Made by a program: the position numbers and the translations under genes
Assembly: GCA_958366985.1 (NCBI GenBank)
Contig: CATXDC010000001.1
Location: 124,001-188,000, forward strand
Length of the DNA stretch: 64,000 bases
Direction: 5' to 3'
DNA from: an uncultured Oscillospiraceae bacterium
Lineage (GTDB): Bacteria > Bacillota > Clostridia > Oscillospirales > Acutalibacteraceae
The notes under the pieces: model-generated
The model's input: the letters and a program-made list of their open reading frames with translations, nothing else
Databases searched by the model: none
What the model was told of the DNA's origin: nothing
Part shown: in pieces, positions 9,453 through 17,584 of the stretch
Layout: each line of letters opens with the position of its first letter
Position numbering within the stretch: the first letter of the stretch is position 1

Positions 9453-9994
9453 GTATGGAGAGAGATATAGAAAAAGTACTTATCTCAGAGGAAGAGATAA
9501 AAAAAATTGTCAGCGATTTAGGTGCTCGCATAAGTGAAGATTATAAAGACAAAAATCTACTTATGGTAAGTGTTCTTAAGGGTTCGGTTGTTTTTATGGC
9601 AGATTTAATGCGTGCCGTTACTATACCGTGCCGAATAGATTTCATGTCTGTTTCAAGTTATGGCTCAGGAGCTAAAACATCCGGAGTTGTAAAAATCATT
9701 AAAGATTTGGATTTGAACCTTGAGGGTTACGATCTGCTTGTTGTCGAGGATATCTTAGATAGCGGCAAAACACTTGATTACCTTTTAAAGGTACTGAAGC
9801 AGAGAAATCCCGCAAGCATTAGAATCTGCACATTCCTCGATAAGCCTGAGAGACGTCAGGTTAATCTGTTTGCTGACTATTCCGGCACAACTGTTCCCGA
9901 CGAATTTGTCGTTGGTTATGGTCTTGATTATGATGAAAAATACCGCAACCTGCCGTATGTAGGTGCGTTAAAGCGTTCGGTTTATTCCGACTGA
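9449..9994 (+). CDS. hpt: Hypoxanthine phosphoribosyltransferase
   Basis: 181-residue purine-salvage enzyme making IMP or GMP from PRPP and hypoxanthine or guanine. The PRPP-binding loop VVEDILDSGKT is at residues 98-108 with the acidic pair E100-D101. The LKGSVVFMADL block and the C-terminal VGYGLDYDEKYRNLP segment are family hallmarks. The ATG overlaps the tilS stop by 4 nt, with a GGGGG-type ribosome site inside the end of tilS. Position between tilS and ftsH matches B. subtilis and relatives. Confidence 0.95.
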   Translation: MSMERDIEKVLISEEEIKKIVSDLGARISEDYKDKNLLMVSVLKGSVVFMADLMRAVTIPCRIDFMSVSSYGSGAKTSGVVKIIKDLDLNLEGYDLLVVEDILDSGKTLDYLLKVLKQRNPASIRICTFLDKPERRQVNLFADYSGTTVPDEFVVGYGLDYDEKYRNLPYVGALKRSVYSD

Positions 9995-10013
9995 TAAGGA
10001 GCGTGTTTGATAC

Positions 10014-12014
10014 TTGGATAATAACAACAATAACAACAATAAAAATCCAAATTCAAAAAGTTGGCTTGCTTATTTGCCGTATATTATTCTCCCGATTCTG
10101 CTGATTTCTTCAATCGGTATTTTTGCCGGAACTCAGCAGCAGCCAAAGGATAAAACGGAATATTATGAGATAATTCAGCTTTTTGATGAAGGCAAGATAA
10201 CGGAGTACAGTCTCAACCTTGCTTCAGGAGTCTTGGAGTATAAGGTCGCAGGAAGCGAAGAAGAACAAAAATATACTGTTCCGAATGTGAACATATTTGT
10301 GGAAGATGTTCATGAGCTTGTACGAAATTACAACGCAGAACATCCTGATGCTCCAATTAAGGAAGATTTGATTCGTGGTGCTACAAGCTCATGGATAACC
10401 AATCTGCTCCCGATGCTCATTATTACGATTGTTCTCATTATCGCATTTTCACTCATTGCTAAAAAAATGAATCAGACAATGACCAATGAGACAAACCGTA
10501 CTTTTGGATTTGGTAAAGCAAGAGTAAAACAGGCAAAAGATGAAAAGCGCAAGACAACATTTGATGATGTCGCAGGTGCTGATGAAGAAAAGGAAGAACT
10601 TCAGGAAATTGTTGAGTTCCTGAAAAATCCCGGTAAGTTTACAGAAATCGGTGCAAGAATTACTAAAGGCGTACTTTTAGTTGGACCTCCCGGTACTGGT
10701 AAAACTCTTATTGCAAGAGCTGTTGCCGGCGAAGCAAATGTTCCGTTCTTCTCAATATCCGGTTCCGACTTCGTTGAAATGTACGTAGGTGTCGGTGCTT
10801 CAAGAGTAAGAGATCTTTTTGAGCAGGCTAAAAAGAATTCTCCTGCAATTATATTTATTGATGAAATTGATGCCGTTGGTCGTCACCGTGGTGCCGGAAT
10901 GGGCGGCGGTCACGATGAGCGTGAGCAGACCCTTAACCAGTTGCTTGTTGAAATGGACGGATTTGGTGCAAATGAAGGCGTAATTATTATTGCGGCTACT
11001 AACCGTCCCGATATACTTGACCCGGCTCTTCTTCGTCCGGGACGTTTTGACAGACAGATTACTGTTGGTTATCCCGATCTTGCAGGACGTGAGGCCATAC
11101 TCAAGGTTCATGCTAAGGGTAAGCCCCTTGCTCCTGATGTAGATCTTCATACTATTGCATGTTCAACAGCAGGCTTTACAGGTGCTGATCTTTCAAACCT
11201 TCTTAATGAAGCTGCTCTCCTTGCTGCAAGAAGGGGACTTAAAGCTATCACTATGAAGGAAATCCGTGATGCAACAATTAAAGTTATGGTCGGTACTGAG
11301 AAAAAATCTCATAAGCTTACTGATCACGAGAAGAAACTTACTGCTTTCCATGAAGCTGGTCATGCAGTATCCTCATTCTTCCTTAAGTACACTGATCCTG
11401 TACAGGAGATTTCTATAATTCCGAGAGGCATGGCAGGCGGCTATACACTGTATGTACCTACTGACGATAAGAGCTATAGTTCCAAAAATCGTATGCTCGA
11501 TGAACTTGTATCACTTCTCGGCGGTCGTGTAGCTGAAAGCATTGTTTTGGGTGACGTTTCTACCGGTGCTTCCAATGATATTGAAAGAGCTACCGAAATT
11601 GCAAGAAAAATGGTCACTAAATACGGTATGAGCGATAAGCTTGGTCCTATTGCTTTTGGTCAGGGAAATGATGAAGTATTCCTTGGTAAGGATTATTCAC
11701 ATATGCGCAATTATTCAGAAAACACAGCAGCTGAGATCGATAATGAAATCAACGCTATTATAACTGCCGCATATGACAGATGCAGAAAGATTCTTACCGA
11801 GCATATGGATAAACTTAATGCAGTAGCTGAGTATCTTATCAATAAAGAGAAAATGGATGGTAAGGTCTTCAACGCCATTATGAACGGTGAAGAAATCGAA
11901 GAAAAGGAAGAGGATGTAAACGTTCAGAACAGCACAAACGCTGAATCTGAAATAAAGGATATCCATGCAAGCGATGATAATTCATCATCTTCCAATAACA
12001 CTCAGAACAATTAA
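10014..12014 (+). CDS. ftsH: ATP-dependent zinc metalloprotease FtsH
   Basis: 666-residue membrane AAA+ protease for quality control of membrane and some cytosolic proteins. Two N-terminal membrane helices (about residues 19-39 and 126-149) flank an extracytoplasmic domain. Walker A GPPGTGKT is at 224-231, Walker B IIFIDEIDA near 279-287, and the zinc site HEAGH at 446-450. The start is TTG at 10014: an in-frame stop (10008-10010) rules out anything further upstream, and AAGGAG lies at 9996-10001. The leader is asparagine-rich (seven in a row after MD), and the C-terminus is acidic then Asn/Ser-rich. A terminator follows. Confidence 0.96.
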   Translation: MDNNNNNNNKNPNSKSWLAYLPYIILPILLISSIGIFAGTQQQPKDKTEYYEIIQLFDEGKITEYSLNLASGVLEYKVAGSEEEQKYTVPNVNIFVEDVHELVRNYNAEHPDAPIKEDLIRGATSSWITNLLPMLIITIVLIIAFSLIAKKMNQTMTNETNRTFGFGKARVKQAKDEKRKTTFDDVAGADEEKEELQEIVEFLKNPGKFTEIGARITKGVLLVGPPGTGKTLIARAVAGEANVPFFSISGSDFVEMYVGVGASRVRDLFEQAKKNSPAIIFIDEIDAVGRHRGAGMGGGHDEREQTLNQLLVEMDGFGANEGVIIIAATNRPDILDPALLRPGRFDRQITVGYPDLAGREAILKVHAKGKPLAPDVDLHTIACSTAGFTGADLSNLLNEAALLAARRGLKAITMKEIRDATIKVMVGTEKKSHKLTDHEKKLTAFHEAGHAVSSFFLKYTDPVQEISIIPRGMAGGYTLYVPTDDKSYSSKNRMLDELVSLLGGRVAESIVLGDVSTGASNDIERATEIARKMVTKYGMSDKLGPIAFGQGNDEVFLGKDYSHMRNYSENTAAEIDNEINAIITAAYDRCRKILTEHMDKLNAVAEYLINKEKMDGKVFNAIMNGEEIEEKEEDVNVQNSTNAESEIKDIHASDDNSSSSNNTQNN

Positions 12015-12037
12015 AGTATTATAATATAATTATGTAA

Positions 12038-12080
12038 CCGGCAGTCGGATTTGCTTATTGTAATCCAGCTGCCGGTTTGC
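12038..12080 (+). terminator. Intrinsic terminator after ftsH
   Basis: CCGGCAG (12038-12044) pairs with CTGCCGG (12069-12075), and an inner GGATT/AATCC extends the stem past a mismatch. It is followed by a T-rich stretch. This closes the rnj-to-ftsH group of genes. Confidence 0.65.
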
Positions 12081-12118
12081 TATTATATAATCAAAATTTG
12101 ATGTAAAGAGGTGAAAAT

Positions 12119-13063
12119 ATGGAATTCTTATCGAAAACCATTCTCGAAAATTTTCAAACAAGAAAAACTAAAGTTCAAAAAGCAAAATTCATTAACTTTT
12201 TAGTATCAGAATTAGATAAAAATGGAATCCATGCGAATGTTGAAGAAAGTGGATCTCTAATTAAAAGCCACAACATTATTATAGGTGATATTTCAAAAGC
12301 AAAAGTCATTTTTACAGCACATTACGATACTGCTCCAAAGCTCCCATTTCCTAATTTTATAACTCCAAAAAATCTGCTATTTTACATATTCTATCAAATT
12401 CTTATTTTACTGCCGCTTTTCCTTATGTGTTTCTTAGTTTCTTTTATTTCTATGGCTTTGTTTGAAAATGTACTCGTTGCATATTTCATATGTGCATTTT
12501 TAGCTTTTGGATTTGCATATTTGATTATGTTCGGTAAAGAAAATAAAAACACAGCCAATGATAACACTTCCGGAATTATAACTCTGTGTGAAATAATGCT
12601 TAATATGACGGATGAAGAACTTGCCACAACAGCTTTTGTATTTTTTGACAATGAAGAACTGGGACTTGTCGGTTCTTCAGCTTTTTCTAAAATACACAGA
12701 GAAGAAACAAAAAATAAAATTGTCATAAATTTCGACTGTGTTTCTGACGGTGAAACAATAATGTTTGTTGTTAACGGTGCGGCAAGAAAAAATTATTCAG
12801 ATATTATCGTTTCTGTTTACACAGTTTACGATGATTTTAAAGTAAAACCATACATTACAAAAGCTCTTACAACTTTTTATCCGTCTGATCAAATGAATTT
12901 TCCTGTAAATATCGGAGTGGCTGCTCTAAATCGTAAAAAAGTTTTAGGATATTACATGGATAGAATACATACAAAACACGATACAATTTTTAGAGAAGAA
13001 AATATAGGATATTTGATTAAATCATCTATAAAATTTGTTAATTTCCTATCTTCAAATGACTAA
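12119..13063 (+). CDS. M28-family zinc peptidase with two membrane helices inside the catalytic domain
   Basis: 314 residues. Peptidase M28 metal ligands are recognisable in order: H68 (AHYDT), D148 (NDNTSG), E179-E180 (DNEELG), D206 (NFDCVSDGE) and a C-terminal His in TKHDT. Two strongly hydrophobic segments (about residues 86-110 and 114-137) fall between the first and second metal ligands, so the fold is interrupted by a membrane hairpin. There is no signal peptide. AAAGAGGTG precedes the ATG. The family cleaves N-terminal residues or deamidates; the substrate here is unknown. It is a single gene, bounded upstream by the ftsH terminator. Confidence 0.75.
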   Translation: MEFLSKTILENFQTRKTKVQKAKFINFLVSELDKNGIHANVEESGSLIKSHNIIIGDISKAKVIFTAHYDTAPKLPFPNFITPKNLLFYIFYQILILLPLFLMCFLVSFISMALFENVLVAYFICAFLAFGFAYLIMFGKENKNTANDNTSGIITLCEIMLNMTDEELATTAFVFFDNEELGLVGSSAFSKIHREETKNKIVINFDCVSDGETIMFVVNGAARKNYSDIIVSVYTVYDDFKVKPYITKALTTFYPSDQMNFPVNIGVAALNRKKVLGYYMDRIHTKHDTIFREENIGYLIKSSIKFVNFLSSND

Positions 13064-13138
13064 ACATTGAAATCGGTGTAAATTATAACAAAACTGTTAA
13101 TTTTCATCGGTGTTTTTGTAACATTTCTTTTTTCTTTA

Positions 13139-13166
13139 TTGAAAAAATTTTTTCAAGTGATATTCT
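13139..13166 (+). promoter_or_regulatory. Candidate promoter of the flavodoxin-like gene, with a palindrome over the -35
   Basis: TTGAAA (13139-13144) and TATTCT (13161-13166) are 16 nt apart, with a TG one base before the -10 (extended -10). The -35 forms the left end of an 18-bp perfect palindrome, TTGAAAAAATTTTTTCAA (13139-13156), which could be an operator or just AT-rich symmetry. Confidence 0.4.
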
Positions 13167-13195
13167 TTAAAGAAAAAAGAAAGGTAATTAGTTGC

Positions 13196-13702
13196 ATGAA
13201 AATATCAATTGTTTATTCGAGTAAAACCGGAAATACGCTTTCAGTTGCAGAGAAAATCAAAAATACAATCGGACGTGTTGAATATTTTGGTAATCCCTGT
13301 AATGAAGCAATCGATACGGATTTGATTTTTGTTGGATTTTGGACAGATAAAGGAAAATGCAGTAAGGAAATAGAGGATTTTCTCCATACACTTCATGGCA
13401 AAACAATTGCTTTATTTGGAACAGCCGGATTCGGCGGAGATAAAAGCTATTTTGACAGAATACTTTCAGCTGTTAAAAGTGAAATTTCATCAGACAATAA
13501 GATCGTTGATGGCTTCATGTGCCAGGGACGTATGCCCCAGACAGTAAGAGAAAGATATGAAAAAATGCTGGCAAAAGATCCCAATAATATGCAGTTTACT
13601 GCTTTAATAAATAATTTCGACTCTGCTCTTATGCATCCTGATGACACCGATTACAGGAATGCAGAAACATGGGCTAAGCATATTTTATCTGAAAATAATT
13701 AA
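13196..13702 (+). CDS. Flavodoxin-like FMN-binding protein
   Basis: 168 residues from the ATG at 13196, chosen because the flavodoxin fold begins there (MKISIVYSSKTGNT) with GAAAGG upstream; a longer frame from TTG 13139 would start inside the promoter. The phosphate-binding loop SSKTGNT is at residues 8-14 and a second flavodoxin segment, ALFGTAGFGGDKSYFDRIL, lies mid-protein. The C-terminal part (CQGRMPQTVRERYEKM...) is longer than in classical electron-carrier flavodoxins. It resembles the flavodoxin-like partner of gut bilirubin reductase (BilS) by my recollection of that family, but no reductase gene is nearby, so I do not assign that function. Confidence 0.7.
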   Translation: MKISIVYSSKTGNTLSVAEKIKNTIGRVEYFGNPCNEAIDTDLIFVGFWTDKGKCSKEIEDFLHTLHGKTIALFGTAGFGGDKSYFDRILSAVKSEISSDNKIVDGFMCQGRMPQTVRERYEKMLAKDPNNMQFTALINNFDSALMHPDDTDYRNAETWAKHILSENN

Positions 13703-13770
13703 ATTGTTTTTCAGTTTGCAGATTTAATTTATATACAAGCTGCATATGCTTATAAATAGGAGGCGAGATT

Positions 13771-14589
13771 ATGAAAATAGAGGATATAATTTTAACTGAT
13801 TCTTCAAGGGGTATGGATAAAGCAGCAAAATTTCTTTCTGATAATTTTTGTGGATATGCCGCAAGGGATATTCTAAAGCTTTCAAAGGGTACAGTTTTTC
13901 TTATAACTGGATTTTGGGTTAACGGCAATGGTGAAACTGACGGACCGGCGGGAACTTTTGTCCTTTATAAATCTTTGGAAAAATTAGGCTATGATCCGGT
14001 AGTAATTACAGAAAAATATAATAGCGCTCCCTTTGCTGATATGAATGTTATTTCAAATCTTCCTATGAACGCTTCTACGGAAGAATACACAGCAGTAATT
14101 GATAAATATTCTCCCGTAGCTGTCATTTCTGTTGAACGCTGCGGACAAAATGCTTTTGGAGATTATACAAATATCCTTGGTGAAAGTATCAAAGTCCATA
14201 CCACTAACCTGGATTTGCTTTTTGATTTATGTAATCAAAAAAATATTTTAACTATTGGCGTAGGTGATGGCGGAAACGAAATAGGTATGGGTAATATATG
14301 CAATGAGCTGCACACTATTATTAAAAGTGAACCCTGTAACATCAAAGCTGATCATCTGATTGCTGCAACAGTTTCAAACTGGGGAGCATATGCAATTGCA
14401 GCAAGTCTCCAAAGACTTACCCATAAAAATATTATGCCGCATTTCTCTGAACTGAAAGATTTTTACAAAAAAATGCTTGAAGCTGGTTTTGTTGACGGAA
14501 TTACAGGTAAAAATGAAATGAGCGTTGACGGATTCGATATCTATGATGAAAAAGAGATATACGAGCTTTTAAAGACACAATCCCTTTAA
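13771..14589 (+). CDS. D-glutamate cyclase-like protein (DUF4392 family)
   Basis: 272 residues. The sequence matches the C-terminal domain family of vertebrate D-glutamate cyclase (DUF4392): TGFWVNGNGETDGPAG near residues 46-61, SVERCGQN near 124-131, and the GVGDGGNEIGMGN block near 165-177, with likely acidic metal ligands. Known members convert D-glutamate to 5-oxo-D-proline; bacterial stand-alone versions are mostly uncharacterised, so the reaction is an inference. A clean TAGGAGG site precedes the ATG. It sits as a single gene between the flavodoxin-like gene and the cyclophilin promoter. Confidence 0.75.
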   Translation: MKIEDIILTDSSRGMDKAAKFLSDNFCGYAARDILKLSKGTVFLITGFWVNGNGETDGPAGTFVLYKSLEKLGYDPVVITEKYNSAPFADMNVISNLPMNASTEEYTAVIDKYSPVAVISVERCGQNAFGDYTNILGESIKVHTTNLDLLFDLCNQKNILTIGVGDGGNEIGMGNICNELHTIIKSEPCNIKADHLIAATVSNWGAYAIAASLQRLTHKNIMPHFSELKDFYKKMLEAGFVDGITGKNEMSVDGFDIYDEKEIYELLKTQSL

Positions 14590-14593
14590 GGTG

Positions 14594-14622
14594 TTGATTA
14601 AGGATACAATTAAAGGTATAAT
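14594..14622 (+). promoter_or_regulatory. Sigma-A-type promoter of the cyclophilin gene
   Basis: TTGATT (14594-14599) and a perfect TATAAT (14617-14622) are separated by 17 nt, 34 nt before the start codon at 14656. Confidence 0.7.
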
Positions 14623-14655
14623 AGTTTAAAATAATTAGTGCGGAGGATTTATAAA

Positions 14656-15252
14656 ATGATTGCACAGCTCGAAAAACCTGCAAAGGGCGAAAAGATAGCG
14701 GTTATGCAGACTAATATGGGAGATATAAAGATTCGTCTTTTCCCTGAAGTTGCGCCAAAAGCCGTTGAGAATTTCATCAGCCATGCAGAAAACGGATATT
14801 ACGACGGACTTATTTTTCACAGAGTAATTAATGATTTCATGATTCAGGGCGGAGATCCTACAGGTACCGGAAGAGGCGGTGAAAGCATCTACGGTCATTC
14901 TTTTGAGGATGAATTCGATTTATCTGCTCGAAATTACCGTGGAGCTCTTTCAATGGCAAATGCAGGCCCCAATACAAACGGAAGCCAGTTCTTTATTGTA
15001 CAGGCTAAAAACGTTGATGACGGCCTCATTTCACAGATGGAAGAGCTTACTGACAGAGGTTTCCCTGAAGAAGTAACGGAAAACTATAAGAAAATCGGTG
15101 GTACACCTTGGCTTGACTTTAAGCACACTGTTTTCGGACAGGTCTTTGAGGGAATGGACGTAGTTGACAATATTGCCCAGGTAAAGGTTGGCCCTCAGGA
15201 TAAGCCTGTAAATGATGTGATTATAGAAAAGATTGTCTTTGAAGTAATCTGA
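14656..15252 (+). CDS. Peptidyl-prolyl cis-trans isomerase, cyclophilin type
   Basis: 198 residues from the ATG at 14656, which follows CGGAGG at normal spacing; a GTG at 14638 lies upstream of that ribosome site and is unlikely. Cyclophilin core motifs are intact: FHRVINDFMIQGGDPTGTG (catalytic Arg in FHR) and the SMANAGPNTNGSQFFI block. A roughly 30-residue insertion (QAKNVDDGLISQMEELTDRGFPEEVTENYKK...) before the HTVFGQVFEGMDVVD strand is common in clostridial cyclophilins. There is no signal peptide, so it is cytoplasmic. It catalyses proline isomerisation during folding. A strong terminator follows. Confidence 0.93.
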   Translation: MIAQLEKPAKGEKIAVMQTNMGDIKIRLFPEVAPKAVENFISHAENGYYDGLIFHRVINDFMIQGGDPTGTGRGGESIYGHSFEDEFDLSARNYRGALSMANAGPNTNGSQFFIVQAKNVDDGLISQMEELTDRGFPEEVTENYKKIGGTPWLDFKHTVFGQVFEGMDVVDNIAQVKVGPQDKPVNDVIIEKIVFEVI

Positions 15253-15280
15253 TTGTCTTTAAATTATAATTCACAATATT

Positions 15281-15325
15281 AAAAGCATCCGGTAAAGATA
15301 GTTTTCTTTTACCGGATGCTTTTTA
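15281..15325. terminator. Bidirectional terminator between cyclophilin and hppA
   Basis: A long perfect stem, AAAGCATCCGGTAAA with TTTACCGGATGCTTT, spans 15282-15322. It has A-runs on the left and T-runs on the right, so it can end both the plus-strand cyclophilin transcript and the convergent minus-strand hppA transcript. Confidence 0.85.
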
Positions 15326-15352
15326 ATGTTTTTTCAAAAACTCACTGTGATA

Positions 15353-17362
15353 TTAGAAATTAAATATTCCGCCAAACTTTACAAACAATGGTGCAAAAAC
15401 GAGTGCTACAATGGTCATAAGCTTAATCAGAATGTTTATAGAAGGTCCAGCAGTGTCTTTGAAGGGATCACCCACTGTATCTCCTACAACGGCCGCCTTA
15501 TGTGCATCACAGCCTTTTCCGCCGTCCTGACCTTCTTCAATATATTTCTTTGCGTTATCCCAGGCACCGCCTGCATTGGACATAAATATAGCCATCATAA
15601 CTCCTGTTACAAGAGAGCCAGCAAGCAATCCGCCTAAAGCCTCAGCGCCTAAAAGTAATCCCATAAGAAGGGGAGCTGCAACAGCCATAATGCCGGGAAC
15701 TAACATTTCTTTTAATGCAGCTGAAGTGGATATTTCAACGCATTTTTTATAATCAGGTTTACCGGTTCCGTCCATAATTCCGGGGATTGTCTTAAATTGT
15801 CTGCGAACCTCTTCAATCATATGATTTGCTGCCTTGCCGACTGAAGACATTGTGAAAGCAGAGAAAAGGAATGGAAGCATTCCACCGACGAATAATCCAC
15901 AAATAACTTCGGGACTTAAAATGCTGATAGTTTTTAAATGTACAGCCTCAGCATACGAAGCAAACAAAGCAAGCGCTGTAAGCGCAGCAGAACCGATTGC
16001 AAATCCTTTACCAATAGCAGCTGTTGTATTTCCGACAGCATCAAGCTTATCTGTTATCTCTCTAACATTATCATCAAGACCTGACATCTGTGCAATTCCG
16101 CCTGCATTATCTGCAATGGGACCATATGCATCAACGGCAATTGTTATACCTGTCGTTGAAAGCATACCTACTGCAGAAAGAGCAATTCCGTAAAGTCCGA
16201 AAAACTTATAAGAAATAAGAATTCCCAGCGCTATGCAAAATATCGGTATTGCAGTTGATTTCATTCCCACTGAAAGACCGCTGATTATAGTTGTTGCCGG
16301 TCCGGTTTTTGACTGCTTGGCGATTTCTTTAACGTGTTTATAATCAGCAGAGGTATAAACCTCTGTTATCTCACCTATTAAAATACCAACTACAAGACCA
16401 GCTGTAACGGCAAAGAAAGCTTTGAGACTTTCAAACATAAACCAGCTTAAAAAGGCTGATCCTATAAGCACTGCCACTGATGAAACATAAGTACCAACTT
16501 TTAAAGCGTTGTGAGGATTGGCTCCTTCCTTACCACGAACAAAAAATGTTGACACAGCAGATGCGATAACACCTATTGCTGCAAGAGCGATAGGGAAGAT
16601 GATACCGTTAATACCAATGGCTTCTCCACTGGCTGTTACTGCAACAGCACCTAGGGTTATTGCGGATATAATTGAACCTACATATGATTCAAACAAATCT
16701 GCACCCATACCTGCAACATCACCAACGTTATCACCGACATTATCAGCGATAACAGCAGGGTTTCTGGGGTCATCTTCAGGTATTCCAGATTCAACTTTAC
16801 CTACAAGATCTGCTCCTACATCAGCAGCTTTGGTATATATTCCTCCGCCGACACGAGCAAACAAAGCTATTGAGGAGGCTCCTAAACTAAATCCGGTCAA
16901 TACTGAGATGTCTTTTGTTACTATATAGATAAGACTTATTCCTAGAAGTCCAAGTCCTACTACAGACATTCCCATAACTGCACCGCCGGAAAAGGCTATG
17001 GATAAAGCTTTATTCATACCTTTTTCTTTTGCTGCATTAGCCGTTCTCACATTTGCACGTGTAGCAACAGTCATTCCAAAATATCCGGCAAGTGTAGAGA
17101 AAACTGCACCGATAATAAAGCATATTGCAGTTGTCCAGTTGCCAAGACCAAATCCGATGAGCAAAAACAGCACAGCAGCAAAAATAACAAGTACTTTATA
17201 CTCTGCACCAAGAAACGCTTTTGCACCTTCACTTATTGCAGAAGCAATTTCCTGCATTTTTTCTGTTCCCGGATTTTGCTTTTTGATCCTTAACGATGTT
17301 ATTATCGCATAGACAATTGCAAGAACAGCCGCTACCGGCGCCAAATAAAGTAGTTTTTCCAT
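15353..17362 (-). CDS. hppA: K+-dependent membrane-bound ion-translocating pyrophosphatase
   Basis: 669-residue integral membrane pyrophosphatase that couples PPi hydrolysis to H+ and/or Na+ export. The catalytic loop with acidic metal ligands (DVGADLVGKVE at 181-191, DDPRNPAVIADNVGDNVGDVAG at about 197-218) and the second acidic cluster DAYGPIADNAGG (411-422) are intact. The segment GNTTAAIGKG (444-453) has Ala where K+-independent enzymes have Lys, the accepted marker of the K+-dependent class. H+ versus Na+ specificity is not decided here. About 15-16 hydrophobic helices are visible. The ribosome site AAAAGGAGG lies before the ATG. A palindromic leader hairpin and a -10 candidate lie upstream. 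Confidence 0.95.
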   Translation of the reverse strand: MEKLLYLAPVAAVLAIVYAIITSLRIKKQNPGTEKMQEIASAISEGAKAFLGAEYKVLVIFAAVLFLLIGFGLGNWTTAICFIIGAVFSTLAGYFGMTVATRANVRTANAAKEKGMNKALSIAFSGGAVMGMSVVGLGLLGISLIYIVTKDISVLTGFSLGASSIALFARVGGGIYTKAADVGADLVGKVESGIPEDDPRNPAVIADNVGDNVGDVAGMGADLFESYVGSIISAITLGAVAVTASGEAIGINGIIFPIALAAIGVIASAVSTFFVRGKEGANPHNALKVGTYVSSVAVLIGSAFLSWFMFESLKAFFAVTAGLVVGILIGEITEVYTSADYKHVKEIAKQSKTGPATTIISGLSVGMKSTAIPIFCIALGILISYKFFGLYGIALSAVGMLSTTGITIAVDAYGPIADNAGGIAQMSGLDDNVREITDKLDAVGNTTAAIGKGFAIGSAALTALALFASYAEAVHLKTISILSPEVICGLFVGGMLPFLFSAFTMSSVGKAANHMIEEVRRQFKTIPGIMDGTGKPDYKKCVEISTSAALKEMLVPGIMAVAAPLLMGLLLGAEALGGLLAGSLVTGVMMAIFMSNAGGAWDNAKKYIEEGQDGGKGCDAHKAAVVGDTVGDPFKDTAGPSINILIKLMTIVALVFAPLFVKFGGIFNF

Positions 17363-17379
17363 AATTCAGCCTCCTTTTA

Positions 17380-17430
17380 AATACTGAATTTGAATTTACA
17401 TATTCAGTATTATTCGAGTATGCAATTATA
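17380..17430 (-). promoter_or_regulatory. hppA leader inverted repeat and -10 candidate
   Basis: A 10-bp perfect inverted repeat, AATACTGAAT (17380-17389) and ATTCAGTATT (17402-17411), sits right before the hppA ribosome site and would form a hairpin in the mRNA leader. A TATAAT on the minus strand (17425-17430) is the likely -10; I see no good -35. Confidence 0.4.
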
Positions 17431-17543
17431 TTAACATTCCATAAAGAAAATTGCAACAGTTTATAACTAAAACAATTTAACTTTTTGTACAAAAAACACA
17501 CAAACACTTTTATTACAAATAAATATGAAATTTTCTAATAAAA

Positions 17544-17570
17544 TAAAGGCTATCGTAAAAATAGCCTTTA
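17544..17570 (-). terminator. Terminator after the alpha/beta hydrolase
   Basis: TAAAGGCTAT (17544-17553) pairs with ATAGCCTTTA (17561-17570) around a 7-nt loop. The minus-strand transcript then runs into a T-rich tail. It lies 15 nt beyond the hydrolase stop codon. Confidence 0.65.
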
Positions 17571-17584
17571 CTTCGTTTTTTCTT

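Noticed and set aside
13064..13138. Direct repeat ATCGGTGT after the M28 gene
   Set aside because: Two 8-bp copies about 35 nt apart in AT-rich sequence are too short to separate from chance.
15834..17312. Long plus-strand open frames inside hppA (for example 15834-16193, 16518-16928, 16998-17312)
   Set aside because: They lie antisense to a strongly conserved membrane enzyme, have no ribosome sites, and show Ala/Pro/Ile-rich composition produced by reading the opposite strand.
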